Positions 5,717 to 13,071 of a stretch of DNA of 25,370 nt are shown piece after piece; the stretch's first letter is position 1; every line of letters starts with the position of its first letter. Location of the stretch: assembly GCA_036525535.1 (NCBI GenBank), contig DATDAH010000195.1:1-25370 (forward strand). Reading direction: 5' to 3'. The notes under the pieces were generated by a model. That model was given only the letters and a program-made list of their open reading frames with translations, was not told the origin of the DNA and did not search any database. Made by a program: the position numbers and the translations under genes. Source of the DNA: DATDAH01 sp036525535 (lineage in GTDB: Bacteria > Actinomycetota > Acidimicrobiia > Acidimicrobiales > DATDAH01).

Positions 5717-7372
5717 ATGCCCCGCGAGCACCTCGTCGCCGACGACCTGCGGGCGGCCGTCGTCACCTTCCGCGACCTGCTCCGTTCCCACCAGGACCCG
5801 ATCAACCGGCTCAACGTCTACCCGGTGCCCGACGGGGACACCGGCACCAACATGGCCCTGACCGTCGAGTCGGTCGTCACCGAGCTGGACGGGACGGCCG
5901 GCGACATGGCGGCGACCTGCAAGGCCATCGGCCACGCCTCGCTCATGGGGGCCCGGGGCAACAGCGGTGTGATCCTGTGCCAAGTCCTGCGGGGCCTGAC
6001 CAACGTGCTGGCCGACAGCGACGAGGTCGATGGATCGACCTGGGCCGGGGCGCTGACCGAGGCGTCGACGGCGGCCTATGGCGCCGTCGGAACGCCGGTC
6101 GAGGGGACGATCCTGACCGTGGTCCGCGAGGCCTCGGAAGCGGGAGCCGAGGCGGCGGCGGACGGCGCTTCGCTCGTCGCCGTCCTCGACCGGTCGAAGG
6201 CTCAGGGGGCCGACGCCCTGACCCGCACGCCCGACATGCTGCCTGTCCTCAAGGAGGCCGGGGTCGTCGATGCCGGCGGGGCCGGCTTCCTGCTCCTGCT
6301 CGACGCCCTCCTCCACGTGCTCGACGGGCGCCCGCTGCCGGAGCCGGACACGATCGAGGTGCCCGAGGAGGACCTGGCCAAGACGATGGCCCACGCTGCC
6401 CACGACGAGGGCGACCAGGGCGGGATCGCGGACCTGCGCTACGAGGTCATGTACCTGCTGGAGGCCACCGACGGCACCATCCCTGCCTTCAAGGACGTGT
6501 GGGCCGGCATCGGCGACTCGATCGTGGTCGTCGGGGGCGACGGCCTCTGGAACTGCCACATCCACACCGACGACATCGGGGCCGCCGTCGAGGCCGCCCT
6601 GGACTGTGGCCGACCCCGCAACATCCGGGTCACCGACCTGCTCGAGCAGGTCGAGGAGGAGCGCTGGGTGCGCGACGCCGCCCCCGAGCTGGTCGGCGTC
6701 ATCGCCTCGACCCCCGTGCCCACCGCGGTCGTCGCCGTGTGCACGGGGGACGGCATCCGCCGCATCTTCCACAGCCTCGGCGTGCAGGGCGTGGTCCTGG
6801 GCGGGCAGACCATGAACCCGTCGACGGCGCAGCTGCTCGAGGTGGTCGAGGCCGTCCCGGCCGACGCCGTCGTCATCCTGCCCAACAACAAGAACATCAT
6901 CGCCGTGGCTCGCCAGGTCGACGCCGAGACCGAGAAGACGGTCCGTGTGGTGCCGACCAAGGGCGCGGCTGAGGGGTTTGCCGCGCTCCTGGCCTACGAC
7001 CCCAAAGCGGCGGCCGACGAGAACGCCGAGGCCATGGGCGAGGCCGCGGCCTCGGTGATCGCCGGCGAGGTGACCAGGGCTGTCCGCGAGTCCTCCAGCG
7101 ATGCCGGGCCGATCCACGAGGGTGACTACCTGGGCATCAGCGGTGACGGCATCCAGGCCGTAGCCGACTCGGTGTCGGCCGTCGCCATCGGCCTGCTCGA
7201 CGTGCTGGTGACCGACGAGCACGAGATCGTCACCATCATCGAGGGCGAGGGCAGCACGGTGGGCGCCACCCGCCACATCCGGGAGTGGCTGGAGGACAAC
7301 CGCCCCGACGTGGAGACCGAGGTCCACCATGGCGGCCAGCCGCTCTACCCCTACTACTTCGGCATCGAGTAG
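5717..7372 (+). CDS. DAK2-domain kinase, FakA/YloV family
   Basis: Family members phosphorylate fatty acids held by a DegV/FakB-type carrier protein (fatty acid kinase), feeding acyl-phosphate to phospholipid synthesis. The 551-residue product has the N-terminal DAK2 (dihydroxyacetone kinase L-like) nucleotide-binding domain, with NVYPVPDGDTGTNM (33-46) supplying the Mg-binding aspartates and HASLMGARGNSGVI (73-86). Middle and C-terminal FakA domains follow, with GIRRIFHSLGVQGVVLGGQTMNPST and ILPNNKNIIAVARQV recognisable. Length is normal. No FakB is present in the window. The ATG at 5717 lies 8 nt after a TACCAT -10 box. Its TAG is followed at once by the GTG of recG with no gap, so the two are surely co-transcribed. 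plsX, which also handles acyl-phosphate, lies about 6.5 kb downstream. Confidence 0.88.
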   Translation: MPREHLVADDLRAAVVTFRDLLRSHQDPINRLNVYPVPDGDTGTNMALTVESVVTELDGTAGDMAATCKAIGHASLMGARGNSGVILCQVLRGLTNVLADSDEVDGSTWAGALTEASTAAYGAVGTPVEGTILTVVREASEAGAEAAADGASLVAVLDRSKAQGADALTRTPDMLPVLKEAGVVDAGGAGFLLLLDALLHVLDGRPLPEPDTIEVPEEDLAKTMAHAAHDEGDQGGIADLRYEVMYLLEATDGTIPAFKDVWAGIGDSIVVVGGDGLWNCHIHTDDIGAAVEAALDCGRPRNIRVTDLLEQVEEERWVRDAAPELVGVIASTPVPTAVVAVCTGDGIRRIFHSLGVQGVVLGGQTMNPSTAQLLEVVEAVPADAVVILPNNKNIIAVARQVDAETEKTVRVVPTKGAAEGFAALLAYDPKAAADENAEAMGEAAASVIAGEVTRAVRESSSDAGPIHEGDYLGISGDGIQAVADSVSAVAIGLLDVLVTDEHEIVTIIEGEGSTVGATRHIREWLEDNRPDVETEVHHGGQPLYPYYFGIE

Positions 7373-9517
7373 GTGCCCGATCCGCTCACCCTGGCCGACT
7401 TCGCCGATCTCGGCGTGGACACGCTGAAGGGGGTGGGCCCGGCGAAGCTGAAGGCGCTCGCCGACCTCGAGATCACCTCGCTGCTGGACCTGCTGACCCA
7501 CTACCCGCGGCGCCACCTGGACCGGACCCGGCAGTCGACGATCGGGGACCTGGAGGAGGGCGACGAGGCCACCCTGCTGGTCACCGTCGACCGGGTGAAC
7601 CTCCGCCGCCTCGGTGGTCGGCGCACCCTCCTCGAGGTCCGGGTCAGCGACGGCACGGGCTCGATTTCGGTGCCCTTCTTCAACCAGCCCTGGCGGGAGA
7701 AGCAGCTGCGCCCCGGCATGGAGATCATCCTCTTCGGCCGGCTGGAGACCTTCCGGGGGAAGCGGCAGGTCACGAACGCGTTCATCGACTTCGCGGGGGA
7801 CCAGACCGGACAGATCGTGGCCGTCTACCCGCAGTCGGAGAAGTCCCGCCTCTACTCGACCGACTACCGGACCTGGATCGCCCAGATCCTGCGCCGCTCC
7901 GAGCCGCGGGGGATCGCCGACCCGGTCCCGCCCGCCCTGCGCACCGAACACGGCTTTGTCGACCGGGGCCGTGCGGTGAACGACATCCATCGGCCCGAGT
8001 CGATGCACGACGTCATGGCGGCCCGGCGCCGACTCGTCTTCGACGAGCTGTTCCGGGTCCAGGTGGCGCTGGTGCGCAGGAAGCTCGAGCTGGAGCGGAC
8101 CACGCCGGGGATCGTCCATGACCTCGGTGGTCGCCTGGTCCGGGCCTTCCACGAGCGGCTGCCCTACTCGCTGACCGCGGCCCAGCAGCGCGTCATCGCC
8201 GAGATCCAGGTCGACCTCGGTCGCACCTTCCCCATGCACCGCCTGCTGCAGGGCGATGTCGGCTCGGGCAAGACCGTGGTCGCGGTGAGCGCCCTCCTCG
8301 TTGCCGTGCAGGGCGGGCACCAGGGGGCCCTGATGGCCCCGACCGAGGTGTTGGCTGAGCAGCACCACCTCGGCCTGCGGGAGCTGCTGGCCGACCTGAC
8401 CGTGCCCGACGACACCACGCTGATGGGGGAGCGGCCCCTGCGCCTCGAGCTGCTGACCAACCGGACGACCGGGGCCGACCGGTCCCGTCTGCTGGACGGG
8501 TTGCAGGACGGCTCGGTCGATCTCGTCGTCGGCACCCACGCCCTGATCCAGGAGCGGGTGGGGTTCCGGTCACTCGGGGTCGTGGTCATCGACGAGCAGC
8601 ACCGCTTCGGCGTCGAGCAGCGAGCGGCCCTGCGCGACGCCGGGGAGGGTGACGGCGTGCCGGACGTACTGGTCATGACGGCCACGCCCATCCCCCGGAC
8701 CGCGGCCATGACGGTCTACGGCGACCTCGACGTCTCCGTTCTCGACGAGCTCCCGCCGGGCCGGACGCCCGTCGAGACCGAGTGGGTCCGCACCGAGGAG
8801 GGGGCGTTGGCGCTGGGGAAGCCGGAGCTCTGGGAGAAGGTGCGGGCCGAGGTGACGGCCGGGCGGCAGGCCTACGTCGTGTGCCCGCTGATCGAGGAGA
8901 GCGACAAGCTCCAGGTGGCGTCGGCCGAGCAGACCTGGGAGGCGCTGCGGCCCGGCGAGCGCGCCGGCCTCGAGGGGGGCCTGCTCCATGGTCGGGTCGG
9001 CCCCGCCGAGAAGGAGCGGACCATGGAGCTGTTCCGCTCCGGGGCGCTGCAGGTGCTGGTGGCCACGACCGTCATCGAGGTCGGTGTGGACGTCCCCAAC
9101 GCCACGGTCATGGTCGTCCTCGACGCCGACCGCTTCGGCATCGCCCAGCTCCACCAGCTCCGGGGCCGGGTCGGGCGGGGCGCTGACCAGTCGTACTGCT
9201 TCCTCGTCGGCCAGGGCCTGACCCCTGACGGCGAGGCCCGGCTGGAGGCGATGGTCCGCACCACCGACGGCTTCGAGTTGGCCGAGGTCGACCTGGACCT
9301 CCGGGGCGAGGGCACCCTCTTCGGGGAGCGCCAGAAGGGTCGCAACGACCTGAAGCTGGCGTCCCTCCGCCGGGACAAGGAATGGGTGGTGAAGGCCCGC
9401 CGGGCGGCGGTCGACCTGGTCACGGCCGATCCCGAGCTGGCCGCCCACCCCCTGCTCCGGGACGAGATCGACCTCCTCCACCAGGAGGACGATGCCGAGT
9501 TCCTGCTCAAGAACTGA
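7373..9517 (+). CDS. recG: ATP-dependent DNA helicase RecG
   Basis: Superfamily 2 branch-migration helicase that regresses stalled replication forks and processes D-loops and Holliday junctions. The 714-residue length is normal. The N-terminal helix-hairpin/wedge region has LKGVGPAKLKAL (18-29) and an OB-like wedge around 60-140. The helicase core has Walker A GDVGSGKT (294-301), the DEQH Walker B box (407-410), TATPIPRT shortly after, and RGRVGRG (597-603) of motif VI. The C-terminal FLLKN is preceded by the expected acidic helix. The GTG start directly abuts the upstream stop codon, indicating coupled translation. Confidence 0.97.
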   Translation: MPDPLTLADFADLGVDTLKGVGPAKLKALADLEITSLLDLLTHYPRRHLDRTRQSTIGDLEEGDEATLLVTVDRVNLRRLGGRRTLLEVRVSDGTGSISVPFFNQPWREKQLRPGMEIILFGRLETFRGKRQVTNAFIDFAGDQTGQIVAVYPQSEKSRLYSTDYRTWIAQILRRSEPRGIADPVPPALRTEHGFVDRGRAVNDIHRPESMHDVMAARRRLVFDELFRVQVALVRRKLELERTTPGIVHDLGGRLVRAFHERLPYSLTAAQQRVIAEIQVDLGRTFPMHRLLQGDVGSGKTVVAVSALLVAVQGGHQGALMAPTEVLAEQHHLGLRELLADLTVPDDTTLMGERPLRLELLTNRTTGADRSRLLDGLQDGSVDLVVGTHALIQERVGFRSLGVVVIDEQHRFGVEQRAALRDAGEGDGVPDVLVMTATPIPRTAAMTVYGDLDVSVLDELPPGRTPVETEWVRTEEGALALGKPELWEKVRAEVTAGRQAYVVCPLIEESDKLQVASAEQTWEALRPGERAGLEGGLLHGRVGPAEKERTMELFRSGALQVLVATTVIEVGVDVPNATVMVVLDADRFGIAQLHQLRGRVGRGADQSYCFLVGQGLTPDGEARLEAMVRTTDGFELAEVDLDLRGEGTLFGERQKGRNDLKLASLRRDKEWVVKARRAAVDLVTADPELAAHPLLRDEIDLLHQEDDAEFLLKN

Positions 9518-9541
9518 CCGGCACGGCCGTACTTGGCAGCG

Positions 9542-11251
9542 ATGAGGAGAAGTCGTTCGGTCATCGGTCTGGCGGCGGCTCTGGCCGTGGCTGCCCTCGC
9601 GGGCACGGGCGCCTCAGCCCAGGAGGCGCGCGCGACCGGGACGGCGCCGGCGGAGGTCGGGCGGTCGATCTCGGGGACCATCCGCGGCATCGACGGGCGC
9701 CTCGTCAACGCCCAGATAAGCCTCGTCCTGCGGGACAGCCGGGACCGTCCGATCACGATGGACGGGACGGTGACCACGAACCGGGGGGCCTACGCCGCGA
9801 CGGTCAGCATGAACTCCAGCGCTCCGTTGGACGGGCTGGTGTCCGGTGGCGAGGACGAGTGGCGGATCCTCGGGTTGCCGTCGAACGCGCATCACCTCAC
9901 CCTCGAGGTGTACCCGCGGGAGGCCGGGTCGGGGGCGGGCAACTTCACCCACTACGGCGGGGCGGTCAAGCGCAACCTCCGCCTCCCGTCGGGCCAGGGC
10001 CTCAGCGGCATCGACATCGTCTTCCCGCTCAACTGCACCAACGTCCCAGGAGGCACGACCGGCTCGATCCGGGTCCGGCGCTACGTCAACGGCCAGCCGG
10101 TCGGGAACCTCAGCAAGTTCGTGGCCACCGGCGCCGACTTCCCGCCGTTCGGGATCCAGGGCTTCCGCGACCAGCGGGTCATCCCGGCCGGTGACGCCGC
10201 TCCGGAGTTCGACGGGCTGGCGCCGGATCGGCGGTACGGCGTCGAGATCTTCGTCCCCGGGGCCCGGTACACGTTCTTCGAAGTCCCCGTCCGCGCCTGC
10301 CGGCGGACCGACGTGTTCATCTGGTCGGGCCGGCCGTCGCCGGTGCCGCCCCGCTTCACCCCGATGCCGGTGGGCGCCCAGGGTCCCGGCATGCCGGTCG
10401 CCGGCGACTTCGACGGCGACGGGGACGACGACCTCTACTTCGCCGCCCCCGACGGAGGGCAGCTGTGGACGTCGAACGGCTCCGGCAACGGCTTCGCCCG
10501 CCAGGCCCTCCCGTCCGTGGGCACCCACCGGGTCGTGGCGGGCGACTTCAACGGCGACGGCATCGACGACCTCTTCTTCTACGGGTGGGGGACCCGGCCG
10601 GATCGCATCTGGGAGTTCGCCGCCGACGGCTCCCATCAGGTGGTGGCGGCACAGGCGAGCCTGGGTGGCAGTCAGACCTATCTCCTCGTCGGGGACTTCG
10701 ACGGCAACCGCCGTGACGACATCCTCTTCGTGTCCCCCGGCAGCTCGAGCACGCTGCGCCGGTTCACCCAGGCGGGGCACACCGACTCGGGCCTGAGCCT
10801 CCCGCAGGGCTTCACCGTCCGGGCCGGCGACTTCGACGGCGATTGGCAGGCCGACCTCGTGCTGTACCGGCCGCTACGGAGCTACGGGGAGGTGGAGGCC
10901 TGGTTCACCCGACCCAACGGCACGTCCTTCACCCGTCGCACCTACCGGGTCCAGCCGGCCCGCTTCCAGCCGATCCTCGGTGATGTGTCGGGCGACTTCA
11001 AGGCCGACATCATCTTCTACCAACCGGGCGCGGCCATCGACGTCCTCTGGCGGGGGCGGGCGCCGACCGCGCCGTACTTCACGCGGGAGACCGGCGACCT
11101 CGGCATCACGGGTACGTTCCTGCCGGTGACCGGGGACTGGAACGGCGACGGCACCGACGACGTCTTCCTCTACGGCCCGGGCAATGCCGCGGACCGCATC
11201 TTGCGCTCGAACCCGCCGGCCTGGCTCGTCCAGCAGCGCTGGCCGGCCTAA
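9542..11251 (+). CDS. Secreted FG-GAP/VCBS-repeat protein
   Basis: A 569-residue exported protein of unknown role. The signal peptide has a basic n-region (MRRSRS), a hydrophobic core and an ASA cleavage site near residue 26. Residues about 38-270 form a region that opens like a carboxypeptidase-regulatory or CNA-type beta domain (SISGTIRGIDGRLVNAQISL). The C-terminal half has six repeats of about 45-51 residues, each centred on GDxxGDxxxD. The first Asp of each is at about 289, 335, 385, 430, 481 and 532, as in the blades of an integrin-like beta-propeller with calcium loops. Repeats 3 and 5 (DFDGNRRDD, DVSGDFKAD) are less canonical. The ATG at 9542 is preferred to the TTG at 9533 because it begins the basic n-region. 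There is no good ribosome binding site. Cell-surface adhesion or polysaccharide binding is a guess from fold alone. Confidence 0.85.
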   Translation: MRRSRSVIGLAAALAVAALAGTGASAQEARATGTAPAEVGRSISGTIRGIDGRLVNAQISLVLRDSRDRPITMDGTVTTNRGAYAATVSMNSSAPLDGLVSGGEDEWRILGLPSNAHHLTLEVYPREAGSGAGNFTHYGGAVKRNLRLPSGQGLSGIDIVFPLNCTNVPGGTTGSIRVRRYVNGQPVGNLSKFVATGADFPPFGIQGFRDQRVIPAGDAAPEFDGLAPDRRYGVEIFVPGARYTFFEVPVRACRRTDVFIWSGRPSPVPPRFTPMPVGAQGPGMPVAGDFDGDGDDDLYFAAPDGGQLWTSNGSGNGFARQALPSVGTHRVVAGDFNGDGIDDLFFYGWGTRPDRIWEFAADGSHQVVAAQASLGGSQTYLLVGDFDGNRRDDILFVSPGSSSTLRRFTQAGHTDSGLSLPQGFTVRAGDFDGDWQADLVLYRPLRSYGEVEAWFTRPNGTSFTRRTYRVQPARFQPILGDVSGDFKADIIFYQPGAAIDVLWRGRAPTAPYFTRETGDLGITGTFLPVTGDWNGDGTDDVFLYGPGNAADRILRSNPPAWLVQQRWPA

Positions 11252-11661
11252 TAGTCCACCGGGACGACCCAGACCTCGACCGCGGAGCTGCGGCCGACCC
11301 CGGCGATGCGGAAGGCGAACAGGTAGGGCTCGGCGCGGTTGCTGTCGCGCCGCCGGGGCGTCCACGACCAGCGGATGCGGCCGTCGGTCCCTGTGCCCAT
11401 CGTGCCGACCGGGACGAACCGGCGGCCTCGGGGCGCTCGACGCACCACCTCGCCGAACCCGGGGCGGGCCGGTGTGACCCGACCGCGGAGGAACACCGTG
11501 CGACCCACCTCGTAGGTGACGCCGCCGGTGTGACAGCGGGGCGCGGTCGCCGACACCGCGGCGCACGCCGTGAAGCGGGGCCGCTCGTCGGCCGCATCCG
11601 CCGGGCGGGGGGTGACGGTCGCGGCGACGACCGCGGCGGCGACGACGAGGCGTCGGATCAT
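11248..11661 (-). CDS. Small secreted beta-rich protein, function unknown
   Basis: A 137-residue protein with a signal peptide (MIRRLVVAAAVVAATV, probable cleavage after ADA at 23). The mature part has two cysteines (C33, C43) that could form a disulfide. It also has alternating strands such as RTVFLRGRVTPARPGFGEVV and GRIRWSWTP, ending AVEVWVVPVDY, a pattern like a single bacterial Ig-type domain. The ATG at 11661 has GAGGAG 6 nt upstream. Its stop overlaps the stop of the convergent FG-GAP gene by 4 nt. The leader has an 8-bp hairpin that covers the ribosome binding site and, further up, a pair of direct repeats, both described separately. I do not recognise the family. Proximity to the FG-GAP gene suggests, but does not show, a shared cell-surface role. 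Confidence 0.7.
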   Translation of the reverse strand: MIRRLVVAAAVVAATVTPRPADAADERPRFTACAAVSATAPRCHTGGVTYEVGRTVFLRGRVTPARPGFGEVVRRAPRGRRFVPVGTMGTGTDGRIRWSWTPRRRDSNRAEPYLFAFRIAGVGRSSAVEVWVVPVDY

Positions 11662-11662
11662 C

Positions 11663-11685
11663 GGGGGCTCCTCGGTCGAGCCCCC
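11663..11685 (-). promoter_or_regulatory. Hairpin masking the ribosome binding site of the small secreted protein
   Basis: A perfect 8-bp stem, 11663-11670 with 11678-11685 (GGGGGCTC/GAGCCCCC), with a 7-nt loop, one base from the start codon. The GAGGAG ribosome binding site at 11673-11668 lies partly in the 3' arm and partly in the loop. In RNA it would limit ribosome access, so a translational control element is plausible. A transcription pause or attenuator is the alternative. Confidence 0.5.
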
Positions 11686-11714
11686 TCACCCGAGAGCCTC
11701 CCCCATCGCGGTGG

Positions 11715-11741
11715 TGGAAATCAACAGAAGATCATGGAAAT
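11715..11741. repeat. Pair of TGGAAAT direct repeats spaced 20 bp
   Basis: TGGAAAT occurs at 11715-11721 and again at 11735-11741, start to start 20 bp (two helical turns), within a locally AT-rich stretch (about 11714-11755) in an otherwise very GC-rich window. On the minus strand it reads ATTTCCA twice, about 54 and 74 bp upstream of the ATG at 11661. This geometry is typical of an activator or response-regulator site. Confidence 0.35.
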
Positions 11742-11766
11742 GACGACAAAATAGCGCGGGAACCCG

Positions 11767-11958
11767 TCAGTCGCCGCGGGTGTCGTCCTCGTCGGGGAGG
11801 ACGATGTCCCAGCGGTCCATGCAGTCCGAGCAGCGGTAGGCCACGACGTCGCCGGGGCCGAAGGGCTCGTCGGGCGGCGGGTGCGAGAGCAGATGGCAGA
11901 CGCCCCCACAGTCGACGCACACGATGGTCTCGGGCACCAGGGGGAAGGGGTCGGTCAC
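11767..11958 (-). CDS. Small zinc-ribbon protein, function unknown
   Basis: A 63-residue protein with paired CxxC knuckles: C14/C17 (CVDC) and C43/C46 (CSDC), plus C21 and H26. The pattern indicates a single zinc ribbon. The tail is acidic (PDEDDTRGD). The GTG start at 11958 has a TACGGT -10 box exactly 7 nt upstream, which supports both the start and a leaderless transcript. It is divergent from coaD. Similar small ribbons are often annotated as hypothetical in actinobacteria. Nucleic-acid or protein binding is possible, but nothing in the sequence decides. Confidence 0.65.
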   Translation of the reverse strand: MTDPFPLVPETIVCVDCGGVCHLLSHPPPDEPFGPGDVVAYRCSDCMDRWDIVLPDEDDTRGD

Positions 11959-11965
11959 CAGCCCG

Positions 11966-11971
11966 ACCGTA
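11966..11971 (-). promoter_or_regulatory. -10 box of the zinc-ribbon gene, leaderless spacing
   Basis: TACGGT on the minus strand, 7 nt before the GTG at 11958. It is a mirror image of the coaD -10 box, 30 bp away on the other strand. Confidence 0.5.
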
Positions 11972-12001
11972 CGCCGGTGGGTCGGCGGGCGGGGGACCCG
12001 G

Positions 12002-12007
12002 TACGGT
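12002..12007 (+). promoter_or_regulatory. -10 box of coaD, leaderless spacing
   Basis: TACGGT, 7 nt before the GTG at 12015. No ribosome binding site is seen and no -35 consensus is evident. It probably drives the coaD-led operon. Confidence 0.55.
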
Positions 12008-12014
12008 CCCCGTC

Positions 12015-12491
12015 GTGACGAAGGTGCTCTGCCCCGGGTCGTTCGACCCCATCCACAACGGTCATCTCGAGGTCATCGAACGGGCCGCCCATCTCTTCGA
12101 CGAGGTCGTGGTCGCGGCCATGCGCAACCCGCAGAAGGGCGAGCCGCTGTTCTCCCTCGAGGAGCGGGAGGCGATGATCAGCGAGAGCCTCTCGCACCTC
12201 GAGAACGTCACCTTCACCATGTTCTCCAGCCTGGTGGTGGACCTGGCCCGGGATATCGGGGCAGACTTCATCGTCAAGGGGTTGCGGGCGGTCTCGGACT
12301 TCGAGAGTGAGCTGCAGATGGCCCAGATGAATCACGCCATCTCGGGGGTGGACACGCTGTTCATCCCGTCGGCGTCGTCCCATTCCTTCCTGGCGTCCAA
12401 GCTGATCCGCGAGATCGCCCGCTTCGGCGGCGACGTGGGCTCCATGGTCCCGCCCCCCGTGGCCAAGCGCCTGGCGGAGCGACTCGCGTGA
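12015..12491 (+). CDS. coaD: Phosphopantetheine adenylyltransferase
   Basis: Transfers AMP from ATP to 4'-phosphopantetheine to give dephospho-CoA, the penultimate step of CoA synthesis. The 158-residue length is normal. The nucleotidyltransferase signature is clear: PGSFDPIHNGH at 7-17 with H14 and H17 of the HxGH motif. RNPQKGEPLFSLEER, KGLRAVSDFESELQMAQMN and SHSFLASKLIREIARFGGDV near the end follow the family pattern. The GTG at 12015 lies 7 nt after a TACGGT box. The stop TGA overlaps the GTG of the DivIVA-like gene (GTGA), so translation is coupled. rsmD, which often precedes coaD, is absent here. Confidence 0.97.
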   Translation: MTKVLCPGSFDPIHNGHLEVIERAAHLFDEVVVAAMRNPQKGEPLFSLEEREAMISESLSHLENVTFTMFSSLVVDLARDIGADFIVKGLRAVSDFESELQMAQMNHAISGVDTLFIPSASSHSFLASKLIREIARFGGDVGSMVPPPVAKRLAERLA

Positions 12492-13066
12492 GCGCCACCG
12501 AGCCGACCGCCAAGTCCGGCGGGTACAAGATGCCCGAGGTCGAGCAGCTGCTCGACCGGGTGACCGACCTCATCGACCAGGCCCGGCCGATGCCCCTGTC
12601 GACGTCGGCGATGATCAACAAGGACGAGATCCTCGACCTGCTGGTCGAGGTCCGCTCCCGCCTCCCGGAGGAGCTGCGAGCGTCCCGCTGGCTCCTCAAG
12701 GAGCGCGAGGAGTTCCTGGAGAAGGTCAAGCGCGAGGGCGAGGACCTGCTCGAGGAGGCCCGCAGCCAGGCCGAGCGCATGGTGCAGCGCACCGAGGTGG
12801 TCAAGGCGGCCGAGCAGCGGGGCCGCCAGATCGTCGAGAAGGCCGAGACCCGGGCCCGCCAGATGCGCAACGAGGCGGAGGACTTCGTCGACCAGAAGCT
12901 GGGGAGCTTCGAGATCGCCCTCGAGCGGGTGCAGGCCCAGGTCGCCTCGGGCCGGGAGAAGTTGCAGGCCGTGGCCACCCCGAATGCGGAGGACAACCTC
13001 GCCGACGTGGCCCAGTTCGGTGCCCACGGCGACGAGCGCACCGAGTTCTTCGACCAAGAGGGCTGA
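12488..13066 (+). CDS. DivIVA/SepIVA-like coiled-coil protein
   Basis: A 192-residue acidic, helical protein. The N-terminus (YKMPEVEQLLDRVTDLIDQA, about 13-32) and NKDEILDLLVEVRSRLPEELR precede a long charged coiled coil from about residue 65 to 160. The coil has repeated Glu/Arg heptads such as AERMVQRTEVVKAAEQRGRQ. Position is informative: in mycobacteria a DivIVA-domain septation factor (SepIVA, Rv2927c in M. tuberculosis) lies beside the yceD, rnc, mutM and smc genes, as here. I infer a role at the septum or in envelope growth, acting in the cytoplasm near the membrane. An F-type ATPase b-like annotation could arise from the coil but would be wrong. It overlaps coaD by 4 nt, and the yceD gene begins 5 nt after its stop. 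Confidence 0.75.
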   Translation: MSATEPTAKSGGYKMPEVEQLLDRVTDLIDQARPMPLSTSAMINKDEILDLLVEVRSRLPEELRASRWLLKEREEFLEKVKREGEDLLEEARSQAERMVQRTEVVKAAEQRGRQIVEKAETRARQMRNEAEDFVDQKLGSFEIALERVQAQVASGREKLQAVATPNAEDNLADVAQFGAHGDERTEFFDQEG

Positions 13067-13071
13067 GCCCG

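Noticed and set aside
5702..8539. A 945-codon open frame antisense to the FakA-like gene and recG
   Set aside because: It runs across two well-supported genes and their junction and has low-complexity composition, so it is a codon-bias artefact.
9533..9541. TTG start for the FG-GAP protein
   Set aside because: It adds only three residues before the basic n-region of the signal peptide, and the ATG at 9542 is the more natural start.
11748..11766. Terminator just after the zinc-ribbon gene (CGGGTTCCCG followed by TATTTT on the minus strand)
   Set aside because: The stem is only 4 bp with a 2-nt loop, too small to call, though the T-rich tail is suggestive.
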